The notes under the pieces: model-generated
Databases searched by the model: none
Told to the model about the DNA's origin: nothing
What the model saw: only the letters and a program-made list of their open reading frames with translations
Assembly: GCF_024171785.1 (NCBI RefSeq)
Contig: NZ_JAMTCK010000009.1
Coordinates: forward strand, 350,703 to 414,702
DNA from: Goodfellowiella coeruleoviolacea
GTDB lineage: Bacteria > Actinomycetota > Actinomycetes > Mycobacteriales > Pseudonocardiaceae
Length of the DNA: 64,000 nt
Direction of reading: 5' to 3'
In this document: piece after piece, positions 54,188 to 62,984 of the stretch
How the letters are laid out: every line of letters begins with the position of its first letter
Position numbering within the stretch: the first letter of the stretch is position 1
Made by a program: the position numbers and the translations under genes

Positions 54188-54838
54188 ATGGTGGGCCGGA
54201 CCGGGCGGGCCGAGCGGGTCAACGCGACCCGCGACGCCATCCTGGCCGCGGCGGAGCGGTTGTTCGCCGAGCACGGGGTGTTCGCCGTGTCCAACCGGCA
54301 GGTCAGCGAGGCCGCGGGGCAGGGGAACAACTTCGCCGTCGGCTACCACTTCGGTACCAAGGCGGACCTGGTGCGGGCGATCGTGCGCCGGCACAGCGAG
54401 CAGATCGAACTCATCCGCGAGCGGATGCTGGCCGAGATCGACGACACGGCTGGCGTGCGGGACTGGGTCGCCTGCCTGGTGCGGCCGAGCACCGAGCACC
54501 TGGCCGAACTGGGCAGCCCCTCGTGGTTCGCCCGGTTCGCCGCCCAGGTGATGACCGAACCGGCGCTCCGGGCGATCATGATCGAGGAGTCGCTCACCTC
54601 GCCGTCGCTGCAGCGGATCGTCGAGGGGCTGAACCGGTGCCTGCCCGCGCTGCCGCTGCCGGTGCACCTGGAGCGCGGCGCCATGGCCCGCCAGCTGATC
54701 GTGCACATGTCGGCCGAGCGGGAGCGCGCCCTCGCCGAGGACACCACCACGGCCCGGCCCACCTGGGAGGCCACCGCCACAGGGCTGATCGACGCGATCG
54801 TCGGGCTGTGGCTGGCCCCGGTCACGCCCAGCGGGTGA
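54188..54838 (+). CDS. TetR-family regulator of the P450/MFS locus
   Basis: 216 aa. HTH region RVNATRDAILAAAERLFAEHGVFAVSNRQVSEAAGQGNNFAVGYHFGTKADLVRAIVRRH, with an unusual FAVGYHF in place of the common TLYYHF, then a C-terminal effector domain. Starts 3 bp after the P450 stop (GTG 54182 overlapping the stop is possible). Likely binds the paired palindromes at 52899-52938 and controls both directions. Confidence 0.87.
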   Translation: MVGRTGRAERVNATRDAILAAAERLFAEHGVFAVSNRQVSEAAGQGNNFAVGYHFGTKADLVRAIVRRHSEQIELIRERMLAEIDDTAGVRDWVACLVRPSTEHLAELGSPSWFARFAAQVMTEPALRAIMIEESLTSPSLQRIVEGLNRCLPALPLPVHLERGAMARQLIVHMSAERERALAEDTTTARPTWEATATGLIDAIVGLWLAPVTPSG

Positions 54839-54927
54839 GCCCGGTGGACACCCGCGATCCAGCCGGTCGTGGACCGATCCCGTCGCGCCAACGGTGCCGA
54901 CGGGTTGTCAACCAGAGGAGATTGTCG

Positions 54928-55128
54928 ATGAAGGTCAGTGTGGACGAGGCCAAGTGCTGCGGTGCCGGCCAGTGCGTGCTGCTCGCGCCGGAGGTGTTCG
55001 ACCAGCGGGAGGACGACGGCATCGTGGTCCTGCTCGACGAGACGCCGGCCGAGCACCTGCACGACGTTGTCCGCGAGGCCGCCAGCGTGTGCCCCGCCGC
55101 CGCGATCGAGCTGAGCGAGAACGCGTGA
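54928..55128 (+). CDS. 3Fe-4S-type ferredoxin
   Basis: 66 aa. MKVSVDEAKCCGAGQCVLLAPEVFD and SVCPAAAIEL give three cluster cysteines (Cys 10 or 11, Cys 16 and the Cys-Pro near the C-terminus) with the spacing of P450-linked [3Fe-4S] ferredoxins. AGAGGAG 7 bp before the ATG. Overlaps the reductase start by 4 bp. Electron carrier to the adjacent P450s. Confidence 0.92.
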   Translation: MKVSVDEAKCCGAGQCVLLAPEVFDQREDDGIVVLLDETPAEHLHDVVREAASVCPAAAIELSENA

Positions 55129-56351
55129 GCGCACCCACCAGCGTGCTGGTGGTCGGTGCCTCCGCAGCCGGGCTGGCCACTGCGGACGCGTTGCGCCGCA
55201 AGGGTTTTTCCGGTCAGCTGACCGTGCTGGGCGCCGAACCGCACCTGCCCTACGACCGGCCACCACTGTCCAAACAGGTCCTGGCCGGCACCTGGGAGCC
55301 GGAGCGGACCCAGCTGCGGGCGCCGGACGCGCTGTCCGCGCTGGACGCCGAGTTCATCCTCGGTGACCCGGCGGTCGGCCTGGAGCTGGCGGCCCGCACC
55401 GTGCGCACCGCGTCCGGCCGCGCGCTGCGGGCGGACGCCGTTGTCGTGGCCACCGGGCTGCGCCCCCGCGTGCTGCCCGGCCAGGCCGACCTGGCCGGCG
55501 TGCACGTGCTGCGCACCCTCGACGACGCCGTGGCGCTGCGCGCGGACCTGCTGGCCGCGACGCGGCTCGTGGTCGTCGGGGACGGGGTGCTCGGCGCGGA
55601 GATCGCCGCCACCGCGCGGGGCATGGGCGTGGCCGTTACCGTGGCCGGCCCGCAGCCGGCCCCGCTGGCCAGCCAGTTCGGCCCCGTGGTCGCGGGGCTG
55701 CTCGCCCAGTTGCACACCGAGCACGGGGTCGAGCTGCGGCTCGGCACCGGGGTCGCCGGCCTGGTCGGCGCGGGCTGCCGGGTCACCGGGGTGCGGCTGG
55801 CCGGCGGCGCGGTGCTGCCCGCCGACGTGGTCGTGGTGGCGATGGGCGCCACCCCGGCCACCGAGTGGCTGGCCGACAGCGGCCTGCGGCTGGACAACGG
55901 ACTGGTGTGCGACGCGCACTGCCGGGCGGCGGAGGGCGTCTACGCCGTGGGCGACGTGGCCCGCTGGCACCACGAGGGGCTCGGGCGCCTGGTCCGGCTG
56001 GAGAACCGGACCAACGCCACCGAGCAGGCCAGGGCGGTCGCCGCCGCCATCCTCGGCCAGGGGCGGCCCTACGCGCCGGTGCCGTTCTTCTGGACCGACC
56101 AGTTCGACGCCAAGATCCAGGTGTACGGGGTGCTGTCCGCCGACGCCGAGGTGTCCGTTGTGGACGGTGACGTGGCCGACCGCCGGTTCGTCGCGCGCTA
56201 CCAGCGGGACGGCCGTCTCATCGGTGTGCTGGGCTGGAACATGCCCAAGCAGACCCGGCTGCGCCGGCAGGAGCTGGTCGCCCCGACCCAACCGGCCCCG
56301 GCCCCGCCCCAGCCGCTGACACCCCGGGCCGGTTCGCTCTCCGTTCAGTGA
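55125..56351 (+). CDS. NAD(P)H:ferredoxin reductase, FAD-dependent
   Basis: 408 aa. FAD motif VVGASAAGLATADALRRKGF, PYDRPPLSK signature, NAD motif VVVGDGVLGAEIAATARGMG, and second FAD contact GVYAVGDVARW, all typical of putidaredoxin-reductase-like enzymes. GTG start overlaps the ferredoxin stop. C-terminus has a Pro-rich tail (PTQPAPAPPQPLTPR). Supplies electrons to the ferredoxin. Confidence 0.92.
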   Translation: MSAPTSVLVVGASAAGLATADALRRKGFSGQLTVLGAEPHLPYDRPPLSKQVLAGTWEPERTQLRAPDALSALDAEFILGDPAVGLELAARTVRTASGRALRADAVVVATGLRPRVLPGQADLAGVHVLRTLDDAVALRADLLAATRLVVVGDGVLGAEIAATARGMGVAVTVAGPQPAPLASQFGPVVAGLLAQLHTEHGVELRLGTGVAGLVGAGCRVTGVRLAGGAVLPADVVVVAMGATPATEWLADSGLRLDNGLVCDAHCRAAEGVYAVGDVARWHHEGLGRLVRLENRTNATEQARAVAAAILGQGRPYAPVPFFWTDQFDAKIQVYGVLSADAEVSVVDGDVADRRFVARYQRDGRLIGVLGWNMPKQTRLRRQELVAPTQPAPAPPQPLTPRAGSLSVQ

Positions 56352-56417
56352 TCCCCTGTTCCCCCAGCCGGGAACTCCCGCCGTGGGCGCGGCGCGGGTT
56401 CCAGTGGAAGGAAGGCA

Positions 56418-57647
56418 ATGACCAGCACGGTGAACTCGGCCGCCGCGAGTCCGGCCGAGACTCCGGAATTCCCGATGGCCAGGGCGGCGAAGTGCCCGTT
56501 CGACCCACCGCCCGCGCTGCGGGCCCTGCAGCAGGAGGGCCCGCTCACCCGGGTCCGGCTGTGGGACGGCAGCACGCCGTGGCTGGTGACCCGCTACGTC
56601 GAGCAGCGGACCCTGCTGGCCGATCCCAGGGTCAGTGCCGACATCACCCGGCCCGGCTACCCCAGCAGCGCGCCGATCAACCCCGAGCAGGTGGGCATCG
56701 GTTTCATCCTGATGGACGACCCCGAGCACGCCCGGCTGCGGCGGATGGTGGCGGCGCCGTTCACCATCAAGCGCATCCAGGCGATGCGGCCGGGCGTGCA
56801 GCGGATCGTGGACGAGCTGATCGACCAGATGCTGGCCGGACCCAAGCCGGTGGACCTGGTCGAGGCGTTCGCCCTGCCGGTGCCCTCACTGGTGATCTGC
56901 CAGCTGCTCGGCGTGCCCTACGCCGACCACGACTTCTTCCAGGCCAACAGCAAGGTCATGATCAACCGGGAGGCGACCCCGGAGGAGCGGGCGGCCGCCT
57001 CCAGAAACCTGCACGGCTACCTGGACAACCTGATGGGGGAGAAGCTCCGCGACCCCGGGGCGGACCTGCTGTCCGGACTGGCCGAGCGGATCAAGGCCGG
57101 GGAGCTGACCCAGCGGGACGCCGCCTCCATGGGCGTGCTGCTGCTGATCGCCGGGCACGAGACCACCGCGAACATGATCGCGCTCGGCACGTTGACCCTG
57201 CTGGAACACCCCGACCAGCTGGCGCTGCTGCGCGACTCCGACGACCCCAAGCTGGTCGCCGGCGCGGTCGAGGAACTGCTGCGCTACCTGAACATCACGC
57301 ACTCCGGGCGGCGCCGGGTGGCGCTGGCCGACATCGAGATCGCCGGCCAGGTCATCCGCGCCGGCGAGGGCCTGATCTTCCCGAACGACATCGGCAACCG
57401 CGACCCCGAGGTGTTCGACGACCCGGACCGGCTGGACATCCAGCGCGACGCCCGCCGCCACGTGGCCTTCGGCTTCGGCGTGCACCAGTGCCTCGGCCAG
57501 CCGCTGGCGCGGATGGAACTCCAGGTCGTCTACAGCACCCTCTACCGCCGCATCCCCACCCTGCGGCTGGCCGCGGAGCTGGACCAGATCCCGTTCAAGC
57601 ACGACGCCGCCGTCTACGGGGTCTACGCGCTGCCCGTCACCTGGTGA
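56418..57647 (+). CDS. Cytochrome P450, CYP105-like (second of two)
   Basis: 409 aa. N-terminal FPMARAAKCPFDPPPAL is characteristic of CYP105 enzymes; I-helix LIAGHETTAN, ExxR EELLR, heme loop FGFGVHQCLGQPLAR (Cys about 358). CYP105s oxidise many xenobiotics and antibiotics. GGAAGGA before ATG 56418; 66 bp after the reductase, so probably the same operon. Followed by a strong 15-bp-stem terminator. Confidence 0.93.
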   Translation: MTSTVNSAAASPAETPEFPMARAAKCPFDPPPALRALQQEGPLTRVRLWDGSTPWLVTRYVEQRTLLADPRVSADITRPGYPSSAPINPEQVGIGFILMDDPEHARLRRMVAAPFTIKRIQAMRPGVQRIVDELIDQMLAGPKPVDLVEAFALPVPSLVICQLLGVPYADHDFFQANSKVMINREATPEERAAASRNLHGYLDNLMGEKLRDPGADLLSGLAERIKAGELTQRDAASMGVLLLIAGHETTANMIALGTLTLLEHPDQLALLRDSDDPKLVAGAVEELLRYLNITHSGRRRVALADIEIAGQVIRAGEGLIFPNDIGNRDPEVFDDPDRLDIQRDARRHVAFGFGVHQCLGQPLARMELQVVYSTLYRRIPTLRLAAELDQIPFKHDAAVYGVYALPVTW

Positions 57648-57684
57648 GCGAGCCGGCTCGGCGTTGACCGGGCCGCCGCGACAT

Positions 57685-57728
57685 CCGGTCCGCCCGCCCA
57701 GGAGCACCGTCCGGGGCGGGCGGACCGG
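57685..57728. terminator. Strong bidirectional terminator
   Basis: Perfect 15-bp stem CCGGTCCGCCCGCCC / GGGCGGGCGGACCGG with a 14-nt loop, between the convergent P450 and NmrA-like genes. Confidence 0.8.
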
Positions 57729-57742
57729 TTCCCGCCCCCCGG

Positions 57743-58567
57743 TCAGCCGCCGAAAGCCGCGGCGTTCTCCCGCACCCACTGGGCGAAGGTCCGGGCGGGC
57801 CTGCCGGTGACCTGCTCGACCGTGGGCAGCACGGTGTAGCCGGCCTCAGGCGGGTTGGTGCGCATGGCCAGGAAGAACTCGATGTCCGATGTGGAGTATC
57901 CGGACCGGCGCCACTGCGCAACCACCTCGTCCTGGCTGAGTTCGACGTAGCGCACCTCGCGACCGAGCACCTCGCTGATCGTGCGCACCTTCTCGGGAGG
58001 GGTGAACACCTGCGGCCCGGTCAGCCAGTACTCCCGTCCGCCGTGGCCGTCAGTGGTCAGCGCGGTCGCGGCGACAGCGGCGATGTCCGCCTCGTGGACC
58101 ATCGCGCTCTTCGCGTCGGCGAACGGCTCGCGGACCACACCCTCGGTGCGCACGGACTCCGCCCACTCCAGGGCGTTGGACATGAACTCGACCGGCGCCA
58201 GGTCCGTCCACTCCAGACTGCTGGCCACCACGGCCTGCTCCAGTGGGCCCCGGTCCAGGTCGCCCCTGAGCACGGTGACCCGGCGCACCCCGGCGCGCAC
58301 CGCCATGTCCACGATCTCGGCGCCGTTGTGCAGCGGCGCGAAGTCCGCGCCGTTGAAGGTGATCAGGTGCGCGGCGTGGACTCCGGCGAAGGCCGGGGCC
58401 AGGCTGGCGGTGTCGGCGAGTTCACCAGCCACCACCTCGGTGCCCTCGGGCAGGTTCGCGCGGCCCGGGTCGCGGGTGAGGGCGCGGACCCGGTGGCCGG
58501 CGGCCAACAGTTGTTCGACAAGCGGGCGGCCCACGGTGCCGGTCGCGCCGGTCACCAGGATGGTCAT
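57743..58567 (-). CDS. NmrA-like / SDR NAD(P)-binding protein
   Basis: 274 aa. MTILVTGATGTVGRPLVEQLLAAGHRVRALTRDP with GATGTVG nucleotide motif; no YxxxK catalytic pair seen, as in NmrA and quinone-oxidoreductase-like (QorB-type) members. FTPPEKVRTISEVLGREVRYVELS is typical. Divergent from a WYL regulator, a frequent pairing in actinomycetes, so the WYL protein may control it. ATG 58567 chosen by family start; no clear ribosome site, so it may be leaderless. ATG 58591 is an alternative. Confidence 0.85.
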   Translation of the reverse strand: MTILVTGATGTVGRPLVEQLLAAGHRVRALTRDPGRANLPEGTEVVAGELADTASLAPAFAGVHAAHLITFNGADFAPLHNGAEIVDMAVRAGVRRVTVLRGDLDRGPLEQAVVASSLEWTDLAPVEFMSNALEWAESVRTEGVVREPFADAKSAMVHEADIAAVAATALTTDGHGGREYWLTGPQVFTPPEKVRTISEVLGREVRYVELSQDEVVAQWRRSGYSTSDIEFFLAMRTNPPEAGYTVLPTVEQVTGRPARTFAQWVRENAAAFGG

Positions 58568-58653
58568 GGGTTCTGCGTCGTGAAGTGGCATGCGGCGCAC
58601 ACTAGGAGCGGCCGCGGTCAGTTCCTGGCCGCGATGCGGGCGAGAATCCACCC

Positions 58654-59622
58654 ATGTTGGAGACCTCGGCGCGACTGCTCCGCCTGCTGGCGCTGTTCCA
58701 GGCCAGGCGCGGCTGGTCAGGACCGGAACTGGCGCAGCGGCTCGGGGTGAGCCCGAGGACCGTGCGCCGGGACGTCGACAAGCTGCGGAACCTGGGCTAT
58801 CCGATCAACGCGATGGGCGGGGTGGGCGGCGGCTACGAGTTGGCCGCGGGCACCTCGCTGCCGCCGCTGTTGCTCGACGACGAGGAGGCGGTCGCGGTGG
58901 TGGTCGGCCTGCGCACGGCCGCGGCCGGCGCGATCACCGGCATCGCCGAGACCTCGCTGCGCGCCCTGGTCAAGCTGGACCAGGTGCTGCCGTCCCGGCT
59001 GCGCCACCAGGTCAGCACGCTCAGCTCGGCCGTGGTGGCCACGCCGGTGCGGGGCCGGACGGTCGAGCCGGCGACCCTGACCGCGATCGCCTCGGCCGTG
59101 CGCGAGCACCACCGGCTGCGCTTCGACTACCGCGCCCACTCCGGCAGCCAGACCCGGCGCGATGTCGAGCCCTACCGTGTGGTCCACAGTGGACGGAGGT
59201 GGTACCTGTTCGCCTGGGACATCGACAGGTCGGACTGGCGGACCTTCCGCATCGACCGGGTGTCCCTGCGCGTGCCGACCGGCCCCCGGTTCACGCCACG
59301 ACCGCTGCCCACCGAGGACCTGGCCGAGTACCTCGCCGCGGAGCTGACCGCCAACCGCCAGCGCTACCAGGCGGTGCTCACCATGCACGGCTCGGCCACG
59401 GCCGTGGCCGACCAGGTCCCACCCAGCCTCGGCGTGGTGGAGCCCATCGACGAGCACACCTGCACCCTGCGCATCGGCTCGGACAGCCTGGACCACCTGG
59501 CGGTGTGGGTGGCCGCGTTCGGCTTCGAGTTCGACATCCACGAACCCCCCGAACTGGTGGAGCACCTGCGCACCCTCACCGCCCGCCTGCACCGCGCCGC
59601 CTGGCCCCGCCCCGCGAGTTGA
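58654..59622 (+). CDS. WYL-domain (YafY-type) transcriptional regulator
   Basis: 322 aa. HTH_11 (SARLLRLLALFQARRGWSGPELAQRLGVSPRTVRRDVDKLRNLGYPI), WYL domain (about 140-215; LRFDYRAHSGSQTRRDVEPYRVVHSGRRWYLFAWDIDRSDWRTFRIDRV) and C-terminal WCX region (EPIDEHTCTLRIGSDSLDHLAVWVAAFGFEFDIHEPPELVEHL). Intact counterpart of the orphan fragment at 26786. Its final codons and stop lie inside a tandem repeat (59610-59652). Confidence 0.9.
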   Translation: MLETSARLLRLLALFQARRGWSGPELAQRLGVSPRTVRRDVDKLRNLGYPINAMGGVGGGYELAAGTSLPPLLLDDEEAVAVVVGLRTAAAGAITGIAETSLRALVKLDQVLPSRLRHQVSTLSSAVVATPVRGRTVEPATLTAIASAVREHHRLRFDYRAHSGSQTRRDVEPYRVVHSGRRWYLFAWDIDRSDWRTFRIDRVSLRVPTGPRFTPRPLPTEDLAEYLAAELTANRQRYQAVLTMHGSATAVADQVPPSLGVVEPIDEHTCTLRIGSDSLDHLAVWVAAFGFEFDIHEPPELVEHLRTLTARLHRAAWPRPAS

Positions 59623-59652
59623 CTTTGCAAACCCCGCGAGTCGACATTTCGC
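59610..59652. repeat. 22-bp tandem repeat over the WYL gene stop codon
   Basis: Two units, CCCCGCGAGTTGACTTTGCA (59610 on) and CCCCGCGAGTCGACATTTCG (59632 on). The TGA stop of the WYL gene is within the first unit. Confidence 0.75.
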
Positions 59653-59787
59653 GCAGGCCCATTCGGGTGATCACACCGAGCCGCTCAACCGTGCACGGTG
59701 AGCACAAGCCCGTCCAGCGCGACGGTTGACCCGAACCGGCCACGCGGTCCTGCGGTGACAACCGCCGCCGCGCGGGCCGCCCGAGGG

Positions 59788-60411
59788 TCAGATCACGCCC
59801 TTGCGCAGCGCGTAGGCCACCGCGTGCGGCCGGTTGCGCAGCTTGAGCCGGGTGGTCATCCCGGAGATGACCCGCTTCACCGCCCGCTCGGAGAAGCACA
59901 GCTTCATGGCGATCTCCGAGGTGTTCAGCCCGTCCGACATCAGGCGCAGCACGTCGATCTCGCGGGGGGTCAGGCCGGACGTGTGCAGGCCGTGCGGCGA
60001 CAGCACCTCGCGGTGCACCTGCTCGACCTGCTTGAGCAGGTCGCCGAGCATGGTCGAGGGCAGCACGCCGCCCCCGGAGGCAGCGGTCCGCACCGCGTTC
60101 TCGATGCGGTCGGCGGTGGCCGAGGCACGCGGCAGCACCGCCACGACGTTGCACTCCACAATGGTGAGCAGCTCGGTGCGGCTGATCTCCCCGGCGATCA
60201 GCACCACCGGCACACCCACGGCCGCCTTCATCTTGCGCAGTGCGGACACCACCTCCACGGTCATCCGGTCGGCGACAACCACGGCGACATCCACCCGGGT
60301 GTGTCGTTCGTCCGGAACGACCTGGATGTTCGGCCGAGAATTGAGGTGGCTGCTGATTGCCATGCGGGTCAACGGATCCACTGCCCGCACAAGCACTGTC
60401 ACCAAGTTCAC
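59788..60411 (-). CDS. LuxR-family (NarL-type) regulator with degenerate receiver
   Basis: 207 aa. C-terminal LuxR HTH (LTPREIDVLRLMSDGLNTSEIAMKLCFSERAVKRVISGMTTRLKLRNRPHAVAYAL). The N-terminal half has a receiver-like length and pattern, but the usual acidic pocket and LLDxxMP phosphorylation motif are not clear (VDVAVVVADRMT instead), so it may work without phosphorylation. No histidine kinase is adjacent. GTG 60411 with AGGAGG 5 bp upstream. Orphan regulator near the AfsR-type gene. Confidence 0.85.
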   Translation of the reverse strand: MNLVTVLVRAVDPLTRMAISSHLNSRPNIQVVPDERHTRVDVAVVVADRMTVEVVSALRKMKAAVGVPVVLIAGEISRTELLTIVECNVVAVLPRASATADRIENAVRTAASGGGVLPSTMLGDLLKQVEQVHREVLSPHGLHTSGLTPREIDVLRLMSDGLNTSEIAMKLCFSERAVKRVISGMTTRLKLRNRPHAVAYALRKGVI

Positions 60412-60720
60412 CGTGGCCTCCTGGCACCTCTCGTTGCCGGTCGTCAGAAGTGTGCGAGGGGTGGCTTCAGGAACTCTTCACCGTGATCTTCAAGAACCCT
60501 CCATCCGGTCTGCGGTGCCCGGCGGAGGCTGGTTGACCGGGCGCCTGCCAGGGGTTGGCCTGGCCGCGCGACGTCGTCCACCCAGGCCAACCCGGCAGGC
60601 TGGATCGGGCGACGGCCCGGCGACGCGGACTGGCCAACCAGGGGGAGTTGGTGGCCGGCCGTGCTCGTCGCCCGAAGCAGCTGAGCCCATTCTCAACGCC
60701 GGAGGTGGGCGGGCCCAGGG
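60412..60720. other. Intergenic region between two leftward regulator genes
   Basis: About 310 bp without a gene. It holds a long hairpin (next entry) and the promoter of the LuxR-type gene, of which no clear -35/-10 was seen. Confidence 0.5.
60543..60600 (-). terminator. Long hairpin after the AfsR-type gene
   Basis: Stem of 19 bp with a 2-nt bulge: GCCTGCC + AG + GGGTTGGCCTGG pairs with CCAGGCCAACCC + GGCAGGC; 18-nt loop. Lies 121 bp after the AfsR-type stop; likely a terminator, possibly an RNA structure upstream of the LuxR gene. Confidence 0.6.
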
Positions 60721-62730
60721 TCAAAGGTCCCGACTCAGTCGCAAGGATCCGCCGGGGCCGGCGGGACCGGCCGCGGCGGCCAGGGTCTCGGCGAACTGGC
60801 GCCGCAGCGGGGCTCGGATGGGTCCGGGCACGCGTTCGTACGCCGCGCGCCACAACGCGTCGGTGCGGAAGGCGAGCACGCCGTGTTCCTCGACGAGCAC
60901 CTGGGCGGCGATCGCCTCGTCGAGTGCGGCCCGGACCGTGTCGGGCGGCAGTTCGGACACCAGCGCCAGGTCCGACCCGGCGAACTCCACACCGAGCAGC
61001 GCGGCCGCGCGCAGCGCCCGCACCGAGCCGGTGGACAACGCCAGCAGGGTCCGCTGGGCCTCGGTCACCGCGCTGCCCGCGGGCACGTCCAGCCGAGCCC
61101 CGCCCAACTCCTCGGCACCGAACTCCCCAGCACCGAACTCCGCGGTGCCGAACTCCCCGGCGTCAGGTTCCGGAGCACCGGACTCGACCGGCGGCACGAG
61201 CGGGGCCGCCGCCTTCCGCTGGCGCAGCGCACGGCCGAGTTCCACCAGGCGCAGCGGGTTGCCCGAGGCCTGCGCGGCGAGGCGTTGCGCGGTCCACCGG
61301 GCACAGCCCCCGGCCGTCGCGCGGATGAGCTGTTCGGACTCGGCCGCGGTGAGCGGCCCGAGGTCGAACACGGTGCCGTTGGCGTGCAGCACGGCCTGGC
61401 GGAGTCGGTCGAGGTCGGCGCGGGCCCGGGGCGGGCGCGAGGTGGCGACCAGCAGCAGCGGCAGGTCGTGGGTGGCGCGGATCAACCGGTGCCACAGCCG
61501 GATGGTGGCGCGGTCCGCCCAGTGCAGGTCGTCGACCACCATGATCAGCGGCGCGGTGGCGCAGGCACGCACGACCAGGTCGACCACGCGGTCCTCGACA
61601 CCGGCCTGGGCGCGGTCGGGGGTGGTCCGGCCGGTGGCGGCCAGGTCGGCGCTGAAGCAGTTCAGCACCACCTGCAGGTCGAACCGGCCGAGCAGTTCGT
61701 CGGCGCGCGCCCACCCCAGGGCGCAGCCCTGCTCGGCCGCGCCGTGCAGACCGGCGAGCAGCAGGGCGGACTTGCCCGTGCCCACGTCGCCCTCGATCCA
61801 GACGGCCCGGCCGGTCCTGGTCGCGGACACGTCCGCGACCAGGTGGCGGAGCCGGTCGACGTCGGCGTCCCGGCCCAGCAGCGGCAGGCGCGGGTGCGTG
61901 GCCAGCGCGTCCTGAACCGACTCGGGCACCACCGGGCCGGCGGAGCGGCGAGCGGTGGCCGTCGATGCCGGCCGGCCGGTGCGGGGCTGGACGTCCGCAC
62001 GCACCCGGGCGTGCAGGCCGGCCAGGTCGGGGCCGGGCGGCACACCGAGTTCGTCGGCGAGGGTCTGCCGGGCTCGCTCGGCCGCGGCCAGTGCTTCGGC
62101 GTGCCGGCCGCACCGGTGCAGCGCGAGCACCAGCAGCTCCCAGGCGGACTCCCGCAGCGGCTGCTCGCGCACGAGGTCGGCGGCATCGGCGACCACCTCG
62201 ATGTGGTGCCCCGCCTCGATGAGCAGCCGGGCGCGCTGTTCGAGCGCGGCAACGCGCGCCTCGGCCAGTCGCTGGCTCTCCAACTCGGCGAACGGCCCGG
62301 GCACGGCCGCGTACGCCTCGCCCTTCCACAGGCCCAGCCCCAGGGTCAGCGCGTCGACGGCGCCTTCGAGGTCGCCGGCGAGCATCCGCCGGTCCGCCTC
62401 GGACCGGCAGCGCGCAAAGGCCAGGCTGTCCACGTCGGCCTCGTCCAACTGCAACCGGTAGCCGCGCGCGGTGGTGGCCAACAGGTCGCGGGCCGGCCCG
62501 AGCGCGCTGCGCAGGCCGGAGATGTAGGTGTGCAGGTTGCCGTGCGCGGTGGCCGGCGGGCAGGCCCCCCACACGCCGTCGACGAGATCGCGGTAGGAGA
62601 CGCCCTCGGCGGCGTGGCCGACCAGCACGGCGAACGTGGCTCGCTGGCGCGCGGTGCCGAGCGCGACCTCGGTGTCGCCGAGCCACGCCCGCAGGGGTCC
62701 GAGCACATCCACGCGAAGCCTGCCATACAC
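60721..62730 (-). CDS. AfsR/SARP-type regulator with BTAD and ATPase domains
   Basis: 669 aa. N-terminal OmpR-type winged helix (LRVDVLGPLRAWLGDTEVALGTARQRATFAVLVGHA), BTAD domain (about 95-240; GLWKGEAYAAVPGPFAELESQRLAEARVAALEQRARLLIEAG), then an AAA/STAND ATPase (GDVGTGKSALLLAGL Walker A; LIMVVDDLHWADRAT Walker B). No C-terminal TPR or LuxR domain, so it is shorter than full AfsR. A five-residue repeat (GTAEF, GAGEF, GAEEL) sits in the linker after the ATPase. Such regulators switch on antibiotic gene clusters, but no clear biosynthetic cluster is in the window. GTG start. Confidence 0.87.
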   Translation of the reverse strand: MYGRLRVDVLGPLRAWLGDTEVALGTARQRATFAVLVGHAAEGVSYRDLVDGVWGACPPATAHGNLHTYISGLRSALGPARDLLATTARGYRLQLDEADVDSLAFARCRSEADRRMLAGDLEGAVDALTLGLGLWKGEAYAAVPGPFAELESQRLAEARVAALEQRARLLIEAGHHIEVVADAADLVREQPLRESAWELLVLALHRCGRHAEALAAAERARQTLADELGVPPGPDLAGLHARVRADVQPRTGRPASTATARRSAGPVVPESVQDALATHPRLPLLGRDADVDRLRHLVADVSATRTGRAVWIEGDVGTGKSALLLAGLHGAAEQGCALGWARADELLGRFDLQVVLNCFSADLAATGRTTPDRAQAGVEDRVVDLVVRACATAPLIMVVDDLHWADRATIRLWHRLIRATHDLPLLLVATSRPPRARADLDRLRQAVLHANGTVFDLGPLTAAESEQLIRATAGGCARWTAQRLAAQASGNPLRLVELGRALRQRKAAAPLVPPVESGAPEPDAGEFGTAEFGAGEFGAEELGGARLDVPAGSAVTEAQRTLLALSTGSVRALRAAALLGVEFAGSDLALVSELPPDTVRAALDEAIAAQVLVEEHGVLAFRTDALWRAAYERVPGPIRAPLRRQFAETLAAAAGPAGPGGSLRLSRDL
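61106..61165 (-). repeat. 15-bp minisatellite in the AfsR-type gene (4 units)
   Basis: Plus-strand units AACTCCTCGGCACCG, AACTCCCCAGCACCG, AACTCCGCGGTGCCG, AACTCCCCGGCGTCA; in frame, giving Gly-x-x-Glu-Phe-type repeats. Confidence 0.9.
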
Positions 62731-62932
62731 CTCTGGCGTTCCTCCCGGCCGTGTGCGGACAGCACGGACCTGTCAGCGCCCCGCCGAGATCCGGGGGGAT
62801 TCCGGCCGACCGGGGCGATTCGACTGTACGACGGGTCACGTGCCGGACACAACCGGTGGTCGAGGTCGCCGCTGCCCGTCCATCAAGCCGCGCGGCACGG
62901 CCGAAACCGTGGCGGACAACGGAAAACCGCCG

Positions 62933-62968
62933 ACCGGCGGTCACGCTCCGCACCGCGTGACCGCCGGT
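62933..62968 (-). terminator. Terminator of ispG
   Basis: Perfect 14-bp stem ACCGGCGGTCACGC / GCGTGACCGCCGGT with an 8-nt loop, 17 bp after the ispG stop. Confidence 0.8.
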
Positions 62969-62984
62969 GCCGTCAGCGGTCGGT

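Noticed and set aside
60721..62730. AfsR-type regulator as evidence for an antibiotic biosynthetic cluster
   Set aside because: No PKS, NRPS, terpene cyclase or RiPP genes are in the window; P450s alone are not sufficient.
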